Shown one piece after another: positions 1 through 8,293 of a stretch of 64,000 nt of DNA (position 1 is the stretch's first letter; each line of letters begins with the position of its first letter). The position numbers and the translations under genes were made by a program. The notes under the pieces are model-generated. The model saw only the letters and a list, made by a program, of their open reading frames with translations. It ran no database searches and was not told the origin of the DNA. This DNA comes from an uncultured Kiritimatiellota bacterium (lineage in GTDB: Bacteria; Verrucomicrobiota; Kiritimatiellia; RFP12; DVOR01), in the NCBI GenBank assembly GCA_944389945.1, contig CALXOF010000009.1, forward strand, positions 1-64,000, in the 5' to 3' direction.

Positions 1-3
1 GCC

Positions 4-21
4 ATTTTTCGGACACCTAAT
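4..21 (-). repeat. Boundary motif, upstream of clpP
   Basis: The sequence TTTTTCGGACACCTAAT is the minus-strand form of a motif (consensus AGTGTCCGGGGAAAAT) that recurs in at least seven other intergenic spots here. As at 10291 and 24781, the minus form faces a downstream plus-strand promoter, in this case that of clpP. Its function is not known to me. Confidence 0.45.
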
Positions 22-142
22 CGCACCCCCCGCGCATTTACCCATCCCTTTGTTGCAATTACTTTTCGATTTGACCCCCCGCGCCTGTCAGTCACAATGC
101 TTATGTAAAAATACGCAATCTAATGTTGGGCTTGAGGTGATG

Positions 143-151
143 TGCTATACT
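143..151 (+). promoter_or_regulatory. Extended -10 promoter of clpP
   Basis: TGC followed by TATACT (146-151) is an extended -10 element. The predicted transcript start is near 158, giving a leader of about 19 nt that carries the site AGAGGA (about 165-170) before the ATG at 177. No good -35 hexamer is visible at 17 bp spacing. Confidence 0.6.
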
Positions 152-176
152 ATGCGGTCAGTTTAGAGGAGCGTTC

Positions 177-782
177 ATGAAAGAAACCAAGAACAACATG
201 TTGGTGCCAATCGTCGTTGAGCAGACCTCGCGCGGCGAGCGGTCGTATGACATTTATTCGCGCCTGTTGCAGGATCGTATCATCTTTTTGGGCGGCCCCA
301 TCGATGATACGGTGGCGAACCTGGTCATCGCCCAGTTGCTTTTCCTGCAGTCGCAGGACCCGAAGCGGGACATCAACTTCTACATCAACTCCCCGGGCGG
401 CGTGGTGACGGCCGGCTTGGCGATTTACGACACGATGCAGTTCTTGACGTGCGACGTGGCCACCTACTGCGTGGGCCAGGCCGCCAGCATGGGCGCCGTG
501 CTCTTGGCCGCCGGTGCGAAGGGCAAGCGCTATGCCCTGCCGAACGCCCGCATCATGATCCACCAGCCGCTGGGCGGCGCCGAGGGCCAGTGCACGGACA
601 TCCAAATCCAGGCCGCCGAAATCCAGCGCATGAAGCAGACGCTGAACGAAATCCTGGCCAACCACACCGGCCAGCCCCTGGAGACCATCTTCAAGGACAC
701 GGACCGTGACAACTTCATGTCCGCGGAAGAGGCCAAGAACTATGGCCTTGTCGATGCCGTGGTCACCAAGCCCGTGAAGTAA
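177..782 (+). CDS. clpP: ATP-dependent Clp protease proteolytic subunit ClpP
   Basis: This is the serine peptidase subunit of the cytoplasmic Clp protease, which degrades proteins unfolded by ClpA- or ClpX-type ATPases. The 201-residue length is typical. The catalytic triad is visible as Ser104 (GQAASMGA), His129 (MIHQPLGG) and Asp178 (DRDNFMSA), with the same spacing as the E. coli enzyme. The ATG at 177 is preceded by an AGAGGA ribosome site and an extended -10 promoter. An intrinsic terminator follows, so the gene is probably monocistronic. No clpX or tig gene lies downstream within the window, although clpX often follows clpP. Confidence 0.97.
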   Translation: MKETKNNMLVPIVVEQTSRGERSYDIYSRLLQDRIIFLGGPIDDTVANLVIAQLLFLQSQDPKRDINFYINSPGGVVTAGLAIYDTMQFLTCDVATYCVGQAASMGAVLLAAGAKGKRYALPNARIMIHQPLGGAEGQCTDIQIQAAEIQRMKQTLNEILANHTGQPLETIFKDTDRDNFMSAEEAKNYGLVDAVVTKPVK

Positions 783-805
783 ACGAGTCGTTCCGACGCT
801 TTCAA

Positions 806-832
806 GGCCCGCCGCAAGGCGGGTCTTTTTTT
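806..832 (+). terminator. Intrinsic terminator after clpP
   Basis: An 8-bp G+C-rich stem (806-813 with 818-825, GCAA loop) is followed by seven T residues. It separates clpP from the convergent glycosylase gene. Confidence 0.9.
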
Positions 833-833
833 G

Positions 834-1460
834 TTAGGCCTCAGGAGCGCCGTTCCAGAGGAATCTCCACGGAAAGTCTTTGGCCTCTTCGGCGTAGTCA
901 ATGCCAATGCGCGGGGTAACGCGGATATCGCGCGGTTGAATCGCGTGGAGGCCGAGTCCCGGGGCGTCCTCGGCAATCAGCAAATCTGGCCCATCGACAA
1001 GCGAAGTCTTGTCAAATGCGCGGTCGATGGCCAAGGCTTGGCACAGACGTCCCGGGCCGTTCAAGAGATCGCGCTGTTGAGCGCGGGAGAGCGCGACCCA
1101 TGGGTGCCTATGGCGATGCTGCGCCATGGTGTCCTGCCCCAACAGTGGGCGTGCAGCACGAATCAAGACGGCGGATGGCTCCCCTTCCGGCTCGGTGACG
1201 GCGTTGAGACAGTGGTGCATCCCGTAAACGAAGTAAATATAGGCCGTCCCGGGCGGCGCGAAGAGCGTCTCGGTGCGCGGCGTCCGCCGATAGGCATAGG
1301 CGTGGCACGCTTTGTCGCAACGCCCGACATAGGCCTCCGTCTCGGAAATCACAGCGGCCAACCATGCACCATTCAGACGGCGCAGGAGGAGTTTGCCCAA
1401 GAGCGCCCGCGCGATTTGCACGGTGTCTCCGGCATAAAAGTCGGCGGGAAGTGTCTTCAT
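834..1460 (-). CDS. mpg: 3-methyladenine DNA glycosylase (Mpg/AAG family)
   Basis: This base-excision repair glycosylase removes alkylated purines. The 208-residue protein shows AAG-family features: the LLGKLLLRR start of the fold, ISETEAYVG with the catalytic glutamate region, TAYIYFVYGMHHCLNAVT, and the NGPGRLCQAL segment. The start was set at the ATG at 1460 because it overlaps the stop codon of the upstream HxlR gene by 4 nt (ATGA), which indicates translational coupling. A regulator paired with an alkylation-repair enzyme could mean inducible repair, but no inducer can be read from sequence. Confidence 0.93.
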   Translation of the reverse strand: MKTLPADFYAGDTVQIARALLGKLLLRRLNGAWLAAVISETEAYVGRCDKACHAYAYRRTPRTETLFAPPGTAYIYFVYGMHHCLNAVTEPEGEPSAVLIRAARPLLGQDTMAQHRHRHPWVALSRAQQRDLLNGPGRLCQALAIDRAFDKTSLVDGPDLLIAEDAPGLGLHAIQPRDIRVTPRIGIDYAEEAKDFPWRFLWNGAPEA

Positions 1461-1852
1461 GACTCGACCTGTCCGCGGAAGCGTTCGCCCCATTCGGCCA
1501 TTGTCTCAAGGACGGGCAAGAGTGTGCGCCCCAACGGCGTAAGCGCGTAGGTCACCGTCGGCGGATTGGTCGGGTGCGTCTCCCGAGAGAGAAGCCCATA
1601 ACCTTCCAGCGCACGCAGGTTTTCCGTCAGGACCTTTTGCGTCAGCAAAGGACGAAACGCGGCAAGCAACGCGGCATGGCCGCATGCGCCTGTCGCCAAA
1701 CGTTGCAAAATCAGCGGCCTCCACCGATTGCCGACCACGCGCAACGTCACCGCCACCGGGCAGGGCGGCAAATCTCCACGCGAGAAGCGCGCCCGCATTG
1801 CCAGGGCACTTTTTTGTGCCTCCTTCCGTCTTTCTTCGCCGTTCGCTATCAT
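1457..1852 (-). CDS. HxlR-family winged-helix transcriptional regulator
   Basis: The 131-residue protein has the HxlR signature CPVAVTLRVVGNRWRPLILQRL, followed by a winged helix (LTQKVLTENLRALEGYGLLSR) and a C-terminal wing with LTPLGRTLLPVL. Some family members sense redox through the N-terminal cysteine, here in CPV. The ATG at 1852 has no Shine-Dalgarno site. A TGT-TAAACT extended -10 (1867-1859) ends 6 nt upstream, so the mRNA is predicted to be leaderless. The divergent metallo-hydrolase starts 30 bp away, so this protein could control both directions. An internal ATG at residue 20 is an alternative start. Confidence 0.85.
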   Translation of the reverse strand: MIANGEERRKEAQKSALAMRARFSRGDLPPCPVAVTLRVVGNRWRPLILQRLATGACGHAALLAAFRPLLTQKVLTENLRALEGYGLLSRETHPTNPPTVTYALTPLGRTLLPVLETMAEWGERFRGQVES

Positions 1853-1881
1853 GGTGCCAGTTTAACACAAAGGACTCCATC

Positions 1882-2667
1882 ATGCACTTCACCCAAATCC
1901 GTAACGCCACCGCCATCCTCACCTATGCCGGCAAGCGCATCCTCATCGACCCCATGCTCGCGGAGCGTTTCGCGCTTCCTGAACTTCCCTGCGCGGCCGA
2001 CCCAACGCTGCGCAATCCCACCGTTTCGCTTCCTTGTCCGGTCGAGAAGCTATTGGACGTGGATGCCGTACTTGCCACTCACCTGCATTACGACCACTTC
2101 GATGATGCGGCGTTTCGTCTGCTTCCCAAAGGTCTGCCTCTCTTCTGCGCGGATGAGACCGATGCCACCACACTCCGTACCGCAGGATTCGTGGATGTCC
2201 GCGTACTCCCGCCGGAGGCACCGTTGGAGTGGGAGGGAATCTTGCTCTCCAGAACGCCCGCCTTGCATGGCCGCGGCCCATGGATGCCGGATTTTTATGC
2301 CCGCCTAAATACGCGTTATGCCGCCTGCGGCGTGCTCTTCCGGGCTCCCGGTGAGCCGACCTTCTATCTCGCGGGGGACACGGTGTGGTTCGATGGTGTG
2401 GCTCGCGTCCTCCGCGAGTCCAAACCCGATGTCGTAGCCCTCAATGCCTGTTGCGCCCGTCTCACCGAGGGCGGCCCCATCATCATGGGCACGGACGATG
2501 TGTGGCAGGTCGCAATCAGCGCGCCTTGGGCCACGCTCATCGCCACTCACATGGAAGCTGTCAGCCACGCCACGCTCACCCGCCGCACGCTTCGTGCCTT
2601 CGCCGAGGACAATGCCTTCTCCGAGCGTCTGCTCATCCCTGCCGATGGTGAGACCCTCACGCTTTGA
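1882..2667 (+). CDS. Metallo-beta-lactamase-fold hydrolase (UlaG-like)
   Basis: The 261-residue protein has an MBL-fold metal site: THLHYDHFD gives the HxHxDH motif near residues 71-76, with later ligands probable in LAGDT and in ATHMEAVSH. Overall layout resembles UlaG-like L-ascorbate-6-phosphate lactonases or general MBL hydrolases, and the substrate is unknown. It is transcribed divergently from the HxlR gene. AAAGGA precedes the ATG at 1882, and an upstream in-frame extension was rejected because it runs through the divergent promoter region. Confidence 0.85.
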   Translation: MHFTQIRNATAILTYAGKRILIDPMLAERFALPELPCAADPTLRNPTVSLPCPVEKLLDVDAVLATHLHYDHFDDAAFRLLPKGLPLFCADETDATTLRTAGFVDVRVLPPEAPLEWEGILLSRTPALHGRGPWMPDFYARLNTRYAACGVLFRAPGEPTFYLAGDTVWFDGVARVLRESKPDVVALNACCARLTEGGPIIMGTDDVWQVAISAPWATLIATHMEAVSHATLTRRTLRAFAEDNAFSERLLIPADGETLTL

Positions 2668-2699
2668 ATTCACGCCCATCCCCTACGCCACGCTTCATA

Positions 2700-3054
2700 A
2701 TACTGTCCGGGGAAAATGGGAACCGCAAAGACGCAACTGTGGGCGCGAAACGTTTCGGGCTCCATCGAGCGCTCTGCGGCTTCGCCGCTGACCGTGCCCG
2801 CCGCCCTCCGTTTCGCGCCTTGTCAGGTAAGAGAATAATAAAGATGTAGGACAGTGCCCCACCAAGAACACCAATCAGCGAATCAGCGGGGCGGCAACGC
2901 CACCCCTTGTCCTACTGCAAAGTCAGGAGACTTTCCGAGAAAACATGGAAACGCAAGGGATGGGCACGGTAGAGAGGCCGTAAGGCCGAACGGTGAAGTG
3001 CCCAGGCCCTTGCGTTCTTTCGTGTCTTCGTGGAAACCTCCCCGAACAGTATTG
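2700..3054. repeat. Intergenic repeat element bounded by inverted motifs (copy 1)
   Basis: This gap holds no gene. It begins with ATACTGTCCGGGGAAAAT (2700-2717) and ends with the degenerate inverse CCTCCCCGAACAGTATTG (3037-3054). The left part (about 2703-2805) is clearly similar to 9883-9990. The right part contains the long hairpin repeat at 2951-3015. Similar inverted boundary motifs flank 9880-10311 and 31253-31521. No protein is encoded, so it looks like a non-autonomous or REP-like element. Confidence 0.6.
2951..3015. repeat. Long-hairpin intergenic repeat (copy a)
   Basis: ACGCAAGGG plus TGGGCAC (2951-2967) pair with GTGCCCA plus CCCTTGCGT (2998-3015). The loop contains a small GGCC-GTAA-GGCC hairpin. 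Similar copies sit at 24694-24758 and 38884-38949, with a degenerate copy near 31170-31245. A conserved flank resembling TCTTTCGTGTCTTCGTGG follows. Confidence 0.75.
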
Positions 3055-3091
3055 ACGCCCCGCGGCCAATCGGCCTCGGGGCGTTCCTTTT
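3054..3091 (+). terminator. Hairpin directly upstream of the maf promoter
   Basis: ACGCCCC (3054-3060) pairs with GGGGCGT (3078-3084) and an inner GGCC-AATC-GGCC adds four pairs; TTCCTTTT follows. It may terminate read-through into maf or be part of the repeat boundary. Confidence 0.4.
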
Positions 3092-3099
3092 GGTATACT
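3091..3099 (+). promoter_or_regulatory. Extended -10 promoter of maf, very short leader
   Basis: TGG-TATACT ends 12 nt before the ATG at 3112, predicting a leader of about 6 nt. No Shine-Dalgarno site is present. Confidence 0.6.
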
Positions 3100-3111
3100 A
3101 CGCGCTGACAT

Positions 3112-3699
3112 ATGGATACAATCCCGATTATCTTGGCTTCGGCGAGCCCGCGGCGGCGCGCCATCTTGCGTTCCCTGGGGGTGCATGCGGAGGTACATCG
3201 TCCTCATTGCATGGAGGTAACTTTGCGCGATGACCCTGCGGGGACGGTAGGCGTGAACGCGAGGCGCAAGGCGCTTTCGGTACATGCCTCCTATCCGCGT
3301 GCGGCCATCATCGCGGCAGACACGGTGGTCTGTTTCGAGGGACGGGTGCTTGGTAAGCCGCGTGACCTTGAGGAGGCCCGTACGTGGTTGACGGCCTATT
3401 CCGGGAAGACGCAGACGGTCTACACCGCGGTGGCGCTGTTTTATCCCGGCGCGCAGGAGCCATCGTTGCGTATTGAGGCGACGAGCCTTCAGTTCAAGGA
3501 ATACGACGCACGCACGGTGGATGCCTATCTTGCATTGGTCCATCCGCTCGACCGTGCCGGTGCCTATGACGTGAACGAACGGGGGGATTTGTTGATTGCC
3601 GGACGTATCGGGAGTTACTCCAATGTGATGGGATTGCCACGCGGCGTGGTACGCGATTGGTTGGTTGCGCATGGGCTTTTGGGCGAGGAGCGCGCGTGA
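3112..3699 (+). CDS. maf: Maf-family nucleotide pyrophosphatase
   Basis: Maf proteins hydrolyse non-canonical or standard nucleoside triphosphates to monophosphates and have been linked to septum formation. The 195-residue protein has the family signature ILASASPRRRAIL at residues 7-19, the AADTVV catalytic aspartate motif, LGKPRDLEEA and the Y-SGK-Q-VYTAV segment. The start at 3112 directly follows an extended -10, so translation is probably from a nearly leaderless mRNA. Its stop overlaps the GTG of the LysE gene by 4 nt. Confidence 0.93.
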   Translation: MDTIPIILASASPRRRAILRSLGVHAEVHRPHCMEVTLRDDPAGTVGVNARRKALSVHASYPRAAIIAADTVVCFEGRVLGKPRDLEEARTWLTAYSGKTQTVYTAVALFYPGAQEPSLRIEATSLQFKEYDARTVDAYLALVHPLDRAGAYDVNERGDLLIAGRIGSYSNVMGLPRGVVRDWLVAHGLLGEERA

Positions 3700-4322
3700 G
3701 GCGTTTGATTGCCTATTTCGGCGTTTGCCTCTTGGTCGCGTTGGCACCGGGGCCTGACAATTGCTTTGTGTTGGCGCAGTCGGCGGCCTTTGGTGCGTGG
3801 GCAGGGCTTTGGGTGACGGCCGGCCTGATGTGCGGACTGTGCGTGCACATCACGTTGGCAGCACTTGGGGTGGCGACGGCATTGGAGCGTTGGCCCCGTG
3901 CGGCGGACGTGATTTCTATCGTTGGTGCGTGCTACCTCTTTTATATGGCGTGGGGAATGTGGGGTGCCGGGATGGGGAGCGCAACGGCTGAGGCGCGCCC
4001 ATGGTGGGGCTTTTGGTTACGCGGGGTGATCTTGAACCTCTCCAACCCCAAGGTCATCCTCTTCTTCATCGCCTTTTTGCCGCGCTTTCTGCCGGACACT
4101 TGTCGGCGGCGGGCGCTTGGTTTGATGGGATTGGGGCTCTTATTTATGGTGGCCGCCGCGACGGTGATGGGGGCGGCGGCTTTGGCCGGCGGTGGGCTTT
4201 CTTCGTTCTTGGGACGGAACCCGGGAGTCGCTATCTGGGTTGGGCGTACGGCGGCCCTTGCCGTCGCCATTATTGGCCTATGGGTGCTCTTCCCTGCGGT
4301 CGCCGCTCTGCGTAGACGTTAG
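3696..4322 (+). CDS. LysE/RhtB-family amino-acid exporter
   Basis: This is a 208-residue inner-membrane translocator of the LysE superfamily. The N-terminal segment VALAPGPDNCFVLAQSAAFG and the helix pair around NLSNPKVILFFIAFLPRF are family hallmarks. About six hydrophobic segments are visible. The GTG at 3696 overlaps the maf stop (GTGA), so the two genes are coupled; longer in-frame starts lie inside maf. It converges on the ABC ATPase gene with 5 bp between stops. Substrate is unknown, probably an amino acid or small amine. Confidence 0.88.
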   Translation: MRRLIAYFGVCLLVALAPGPDNCFVLAQSAAFGAWAGLWVTAGLMCGLCVHITLAALGVATALERWPRAADVISIVGACYLFYMAWGMWGAGMGSATAEARPWWGFWLRGVILNLSNPKVILFFIAFLPRFLPDTCRRRALGLMGLGLLFMVAAATVMGAAALAGGGLSSFLGRNPGVAIWVGRTAALAVAIIGLWVLFPAVAALRRR

Positions 4323-4327
4323 GCAGG

Positions 4328-5077
4328 TTACGATTCGAGGGCCGCAGCGACATCGGGCACAGCGGCAAGGAGGGCCTGGGTGTAGGGGTGGCTCGGCGCG
4401 GAGAAGACGACCTTGGCATCGCCGCGCTCAACAATTTCACCGTCATGCATGACAATCAAGCGGTCGCAGACGGTGCGCACGACGGCGAGGTCGTGGGAAA
4501 TCAGAAGAATGGTGAGATTGCGGCGGGCACGGAGATCAGCGAGCAGGTTGAGCACGCGGGCCTGTACGGAGACATCGAGGGCGGAGACCGGCTCATCGGC
4601 AATGATGACGCGGGGATTCATGGCGAGAGCGCGGGCGATGGAGATACGTTGGCATTGACCGCCGGAAAGCTCACGGGGATAGGCCTCGGAGACATCGGCA
4701 GGGAGGCCGACTTCGTCCAGCAAGGTGGCAATGCGTGCCGGACGCTCGGGTTTGGAGCACAGGTTATGGACGGCGAGCACCTCGGTGAGTGCGTCTCCAA
4801 TGGTCTTGCGAGGATTGAGCGAGCCGACCGCGTCCTGGAAGATCATTTGCACGGCGCCGCGCGGCATGGGTGCGAAAGCCGCGGTCCCGGATGCGATGGG
4901 CTGAAGGCCGCAGAGCGCCTTGGCAAGCGTACTTTTGCCACACCCGGATTCTCCGACGATACCGAAGAATTCATTCTCGCGCACATCGAAAGAGACACCT
5001 TTGACGGCGCGGAAAGGTGGCTTCCCGGGGCGCGGATACTCGATAACCAAATCGATGACGGTGAGGATGTCGTTCAT
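4328..5077 (-). CDS. ABC transporter ATPase, peptide (OppF/DppF) type
   Basis: The 249-residue ATPase has Walker A GESGCGKST (residues 42-50), a Q-loop in MIFQDAVGSLNPR, signature ELSGGQ (136-141), Walker B VIIADEP (157-163) and switch His in LLISHDLAVV. The SLNPR and HPYTQALLAAVP segments are typical of oligopeptide/dipeptide or nickel transporters. It is the last gene of the minus-strand cluster and overlaps tonB by 4 nt (ATGA). No permease, partner ATPase or binding protein is present nearby, so it either works with distant subunits or has been recruited for another task. Confidence 0.88.
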   Translation of the reverse strand: MNDILTVIDLVIEYPRPGKPPFRAVKGVSFDVRENEFFGIVGESGCGKSTLAKALCGLQPIASGTAAFAPMPRGAVQMIFQDAVGSLNPRKTIGDALTEVLAVHNLCSKPERPARIATLLDEVGLPADVSEAYPRELSGGQCQRISIARALAMNPRVIIADEPVSALDVSVQARVLNLLADLRARRNLTILLISHDLAVVRTVCDRLIVMHDGEIVERGDAKVVFSAPSHPYTQALLAAVPDVAAALES

Positions 5078-5793
5078 TTCGTGAGCGAGAAGTTGATGGA
5101 TTGGCGGAGCCGGCCGGGGCCGTGTGAGAATCGGGCGGAACGAATCATTTTCAAAGCGGCTTTATCGAGCACATCGTGACCGCTTGAGGTGTGGATGGAG
5201 GCTTCCGCACACGTACCGTCCGGCGCTACGAGGACATCCAGGACAACGGTACCTTCCCAACCGTTTCGTCTGGCACGGGGCGGGTAAAACTTGGGGATGT
5301 GGGTGAGATCGGTAAGGAGCTTTGGCGGGTCCTTGACGCGGGCTGTGTTGCCAGCCGAGGGCGCAACGGTCTCAGATGGGACAGGTTCCGCAGGGGGGAA
5401 GGCAATCTCCGGCAACTCGCCCTCATGGAGCGCAACTTCTGGGGGCGGGGGTGGCAGAAACGCCTCGGGACGACTCTTGGGCGCAGTCACGTCCGGCGGG
5501 GTGGGGAGGGCCAAAGGAGAATCCGGCGCAAAGAGGAAGGGCGCGGATTGAGGCGCCAATGGCGCCGGGGCGGCCTCCTGCGCGGAGGGGCGGGTTGGCA
5601 CCAGGCTTTCGGTCTCGGCGATGGAGACTTCGACGCTATTAATCAGCAGGACGGGCGCATCCGGTACGACCGGCCGCGGGCCAATCATGAGGTGGGCGAT
5701 GCCGGCGGCGACGAAGAGGTGCAAGAGCAAAGCCGCCCCCCAGAGAGCGGTCTCGCGGAGCGCCACGGCGCCAACCCATGTCAGGGCGCTCAC
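5074..5793 (-). CDS. tonB: TonB-family energy transducer
   Basis: TonB transmits proton-motive force from the inner membrane to outer-membrane receptors. The 239-residue protein has one N-terminal transmembrane segment (LWGAALLLHLFVAAGIAHLMI), a long Pro/Ala-rich periplasmic stretch and a C-terminal TonB domain (PKFYPPRARRNGWEGTVVLDVLV, ending in RSARFSHGPGRLRQSINFSL). A GTG at 5793, one base after the exbD stop and behind AAAGGGG, is the chosen start; an in-frame start at 5835 would overlap exbD. No TonB-dependent receptor is in the window. Confidence 0.9.
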   Translation of the reverse strand: MSALTWVGAVALRETALWGAALLLHLFVAAGIAHLMIGPRPVVPDAPVLLINSVEVSIAETESLVPTRPSAQEAAPAPLAPQSAPFLFAPDSPLALPTPPDVTAPKSRPEAFLPPPPPEVALHEGELPEIAFPPAEPVPSETVAPSAGNTARVKDPPKLLTDLTHIPKFYPPRARRNGWEGTVVLDVLVAPDGTCAEASIHTSSGHDVLDKAALKMIRSARFSHGPGRLRQSINFSLTK

Positions 5794-5794
5794 G

Positions 5795-6196
5795 TCAATC
5801 CCCTTTCTCCACCTGGTAGGTAACCTTCGAGACACCTTTGGCGCGGAGGTCAGCCATTAATTCGAGCGCGGGGCCGGCATGGGCCTGGCGATCCGCTCGG
5901 ATGACGACTGGCAGACCGGTCTCCTTTGCACGCAGAGCGGCGGAATCAACGGCGGCGCGGCGCGTCATGGCGGTGCGGCCATCGAGAAAGACCTCGTCGG
6001 CGTCGTTCAGCACTAGCTGGATACTGTCACCACGCGAAACCGAACCATCGGCGCGCGGGAGCTCGACCCGCACGCCACGCTGAACGGTCATGCTCATGAA
6101 AGCATAGATGAAGAAGACAATAAGCAGAAAGACGACGTCCATGATAGGCGTCATCTCCAGGCGCGCGTGTTGCTCTTCCTCTTCCTGGAGCTTCAT
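5795..6196 (-). CDS. exbD: Biopolymer transport protein ExbD
   Basis: ExbD is the small stator partner of ExbB in the TonB motor. The 133-residue protein has the charged N-terminus, the single membrane helix MTPIMDVVFLLIVFFIYAF with the conserved Asp of the proton path, and a periplasmic domain with VVIRADRQAHAG. The ATG at 6196 overlaps the exbB stop (ATGA), so coupled translation is likely. The longer open frame upstream lies within exbB. Confidence 0.93.
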   Translation of the reverse strand: MKLQEEEEQHARLEMTPIMDVVFLLIVFFIYAFMSMTVQRGVRVELPRADGSVSRGDSIQLVLNDADEVFLDGRTAMTRRAAVDSAALRAKETGLPVVIRADRQAHAGPALELMADLRAKGVSKVTYQVEKGD

Positions 6197-6819
6197 TGGG
6201 TAATCCCCGCGGCACGCTCGACGTTGGTCATGGCCGTCTCTAGGTCGCGCACCAAGGCTTTGTGGCAGACGCGGCCGACATTGAGCGGGATAAGCGCGCA
6301 AATCGAGACGATGAGGCCGGCGGCGGTGGTGTAGAGCGCCTCGGCGATACCGCCGGCGACGGCAGTGGGGTTGTCCGTCCCCATCGTGCCAAGGGCCGTG
6401 AAGGAACCGATAATGCCGGTGACCGTGCCCAAAATGCCCAACATCGGGGCCAGGGTCACGATAGTGTCGAGTACGCCAAGCCCACGGTAGAGGCGGCGCG
6501 TTAAGGCGCGGGCTTCGGTCTCAAGCGCCTCCCCAAAAGGTTCCTCTTTGCGACGCATCGCGGCAACGAGGACGGCGGCATAAGGCGAGACCTCCTTGGC
6601 CGCGCGTTTCTCAGCGGCTTCTGCCCCCTCGGTGCGCAACAGCTCGACCGTGGCGACCCAGCCCGCCGCCCCGGAACGCACCAAGAACCTGTAATAGACC
6701 CACTGAAGCGCCTTGCGGAGGGTCACGAACACCACCAACAGCGAGCACAACGCGATGGGCCACATGACGGGCCCGCCATCGTGCATCGCAGTCGCAATCA
6801 AATCAATGGCCGCGCCCAT
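6193..6819 (-). CDS. exbB: Biopolymer transport protein ExbB (MotA/TolQ/ExbB)
   Basis: The roughly 208-residue proton-channel subunit has three membrane helices: MWPIALCSLLVVFVTL near the N-terminus, then TIVTLAPMLGILGTVTGIIGSF and AEALYTTAAGLIVSICALIPL, both classic MotA/TolQ/ExbB motifs. The start is either the ATG at 6819, which shares one base with the preceding stop (TGATG), or the GTG at 6822, which overlaps it by four. The gene is directly coupled to the upstream lipoprotein gene, which links that protein to TonB energetics. Confidence 0.93.
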   Translation of the reverse strand: MGAAIDLIATAMHDGGPVMWPIALCSLLVVFVTLRKALQWVYYRFLVRSGAAGWVATVELLRTEGAEAAEKRAAKEVSPYAAVLVAAMRRKEEPFGEALETEARALTRRLYRGLGVLDTIVTLAPMLGILGTVTGIIGSFTALGTMGTDNPTAVAGGIAEALYTTAAGLIVSICALIPLNVGRVCHKALVRDLETAMTNVERAAGITQ

Positions 6820-8276
6820 CACTTACCCTTTCGTACGGCGCCGGGGATTCGGACAACGTAGGTTTCGCCGGCGACCGGCTTGGCGTTCGGGAAACGAATC
6901 ATGTTGTCGAGCGTCAAATCCGGCTGTCCCAGTGACTCGGACGCCTTGAGTACCGCAGGCGCGTAGGCCCAGGAGCCGGGCAGACGCACCCAGACCGTGC
7001 CATCGCGGACGCCTTCCTTGGCATGCAACGTGAGGACAAGCGCCTCGCCATCCATCTTGGGTTGCTCGACAGTCCAGCGACCGTTGGCGATACGAGCGTC
7101 AAGGGCTGGATCGCCGTAGAAGCAGACCACGTCGCGGTCATGCAGGTGGCCCACGCGCTCCTGTAGGGCCTTCTGCACCTCGGGGGCAGACTTGCCCGAC
7201 TTGGCAAAGTCGACGGCCCAACGTTGCAGACCCGGGGTCACGGGGAAGTTGCCGTTGGACTTGATTTCCGTGAAACGGAAGTCCATCATGTCCGGGATGC
7301 CGTAAGAACGAATCTTCTCGACGATGCCCGTGTTGGTGAAGTGGAAGGCCTCGTTGGCGGTAGTGAGACCGGCGGTGTCCACGAAGAGCCCCTGCGTCCC
7401 CCAGCCCTGCGCGCCGAACCAGGTGGTGATGGTGTAACCCATGAACTGACGGGCGCCGCCGTCCTTGAGCCACGAGAGCACCATGCAGTCCGGCTTGTCG
7501 ACATCGCCGATGAGGCAGTTGCCGGTGCCGAAGTAGACCTTGGGCTCCGTGCTGCCGGCGGGGTGGGGTTGCTTCTTGGTGTCGATGGAGATGAGGCGAC
7601 CGTCCTTGTGCACCATCGCCATGTTGGGACCGCTGTAACCCATCTGCCAGTCACGCTGGGTGGCGTGGCCGGAGGTGGTCATGAACTGGATGTTGTCCTT
7701 CTGCAACCGCTCCAGCACGCCTTGCGTATTGTCCGTGTCGCAGGGGATGTCCTGCACCTTGTCGGTGACGCCGCGCTCCCAGAAGTTCATGGTGCCGCGG
7801 TGGTCCTCGGTATAACGCCAGGCCTTGTCAAAGGCGGTGAGGTCGCACCCCGCGCAGTCCAACGCCCGCTCGATGCTGATGGGGCCGGCCTCGGAGAGCG
7901 CCTTGGCGGACTCGGCGTCGTAGCCGGTGATGACGCCCCAGAAGGTGTCGACGTAGGGGTCATCGTCCAGCGCGCGGCAGAGGTTGCTGAGCGCGATGGT
8001 CATGGAGACACCGGCCTGCGTGGGTTTGACGGCGAAGGCGGTGAAGCTGGGCTGGGTCTTGGCCAGTTCGGCTTTGACCTCGTTGGGGTTGGCCTCCCAC
8101 ACCAGCACCTGCGCACCGGGATGTTTGGCGGTCAGGACGTCGACGGTCGCGGCCTTCCATGCCGGGTCGTCCATCACCGCCTTGGAGGCGACGATGGCAT
8201 AAGAGTCTTGCACAGGCGTGGCAAGGCATCCGGCAAAGGCGAAGGCCGGCACAATCAAGAGGGGCGTCAGGCGCAT
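6819..8276 (-). CDS. Exported lipoprotein resembling a clan CD (C25-like) cysteine peptidase
   Basis: The 485-residue protein starts with a signal peptide ending AFAFAGC, so Cys17 is a probable lipidation site (F at -3 is unusual). The central region has the layout of gingipain-type caspase-fold peptidases: His204 in MTTSGHATQRDW, then Cys254 in VYFGTGNCLIGDVDKPDC after a beta strand, followed by SWLKDGGARQFMGYTITTW. Family assignment is by pattern only, and Cys264 is an alternative nucleophile. The Mrp gene ends 17 bp upstream and the stop overlaps exbB, so the lipoprotein belongs to the TonB cluster. It may act on the cell surface or in the periplasm. Confidence 0.55.
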   Translation of the reverse strand: MRLTPLLIVPAFAFAGCLATPVQDSYAIVASKAVMDDPAWKAATVDVLTAKHPGAQVLVWEANPNEVKAELAKTQPSFTAFAVKPTQAGVSMTIALSNLCRALDDDPYVDTFWGVITGYDAESAKALSEAGPISIERALDCAGCDLTAFDKAWRYTEDHRGTMNFWERGVTDKVQDIPCDTDNTQGVLERLQKDNIQFMTTSGHATQRDWQMGYSGPNMAMVHKDGRLISIDTKKQPHPAGSTEPKVYFGTGNCLIGDVDKPDCMVLSWLKDGGARQFMGYTITTWFGAQGWGTQGLFVDTAGLTTANEAFHFTNTGIVEKIRSYGIPDMMDFRFTEIKSNGNFPVTPGLQRWAVDFAKSGKSAPEVQKALQERVGHLHDRDVVCFYGDPALDARIANGRWTVEQPKMDGEALVLTLHAKEGVRDGTVWVRLPGSWAYAPAVLKASESLGQPDLTLDNMIRFPNAKPVAGETYVVRIPGAVRKGK

Positions 8277-8293
8277 GGGGGCCTCCTTTGGGG

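Noticed and set aside
1684..1881. N-terminal extension of the metallo-hydrolase
   Set aside because: It overlaps the divergent HxlR gene and its promoter and has no MBL similarity; the ATG at 1882 has an AAAGGA site.
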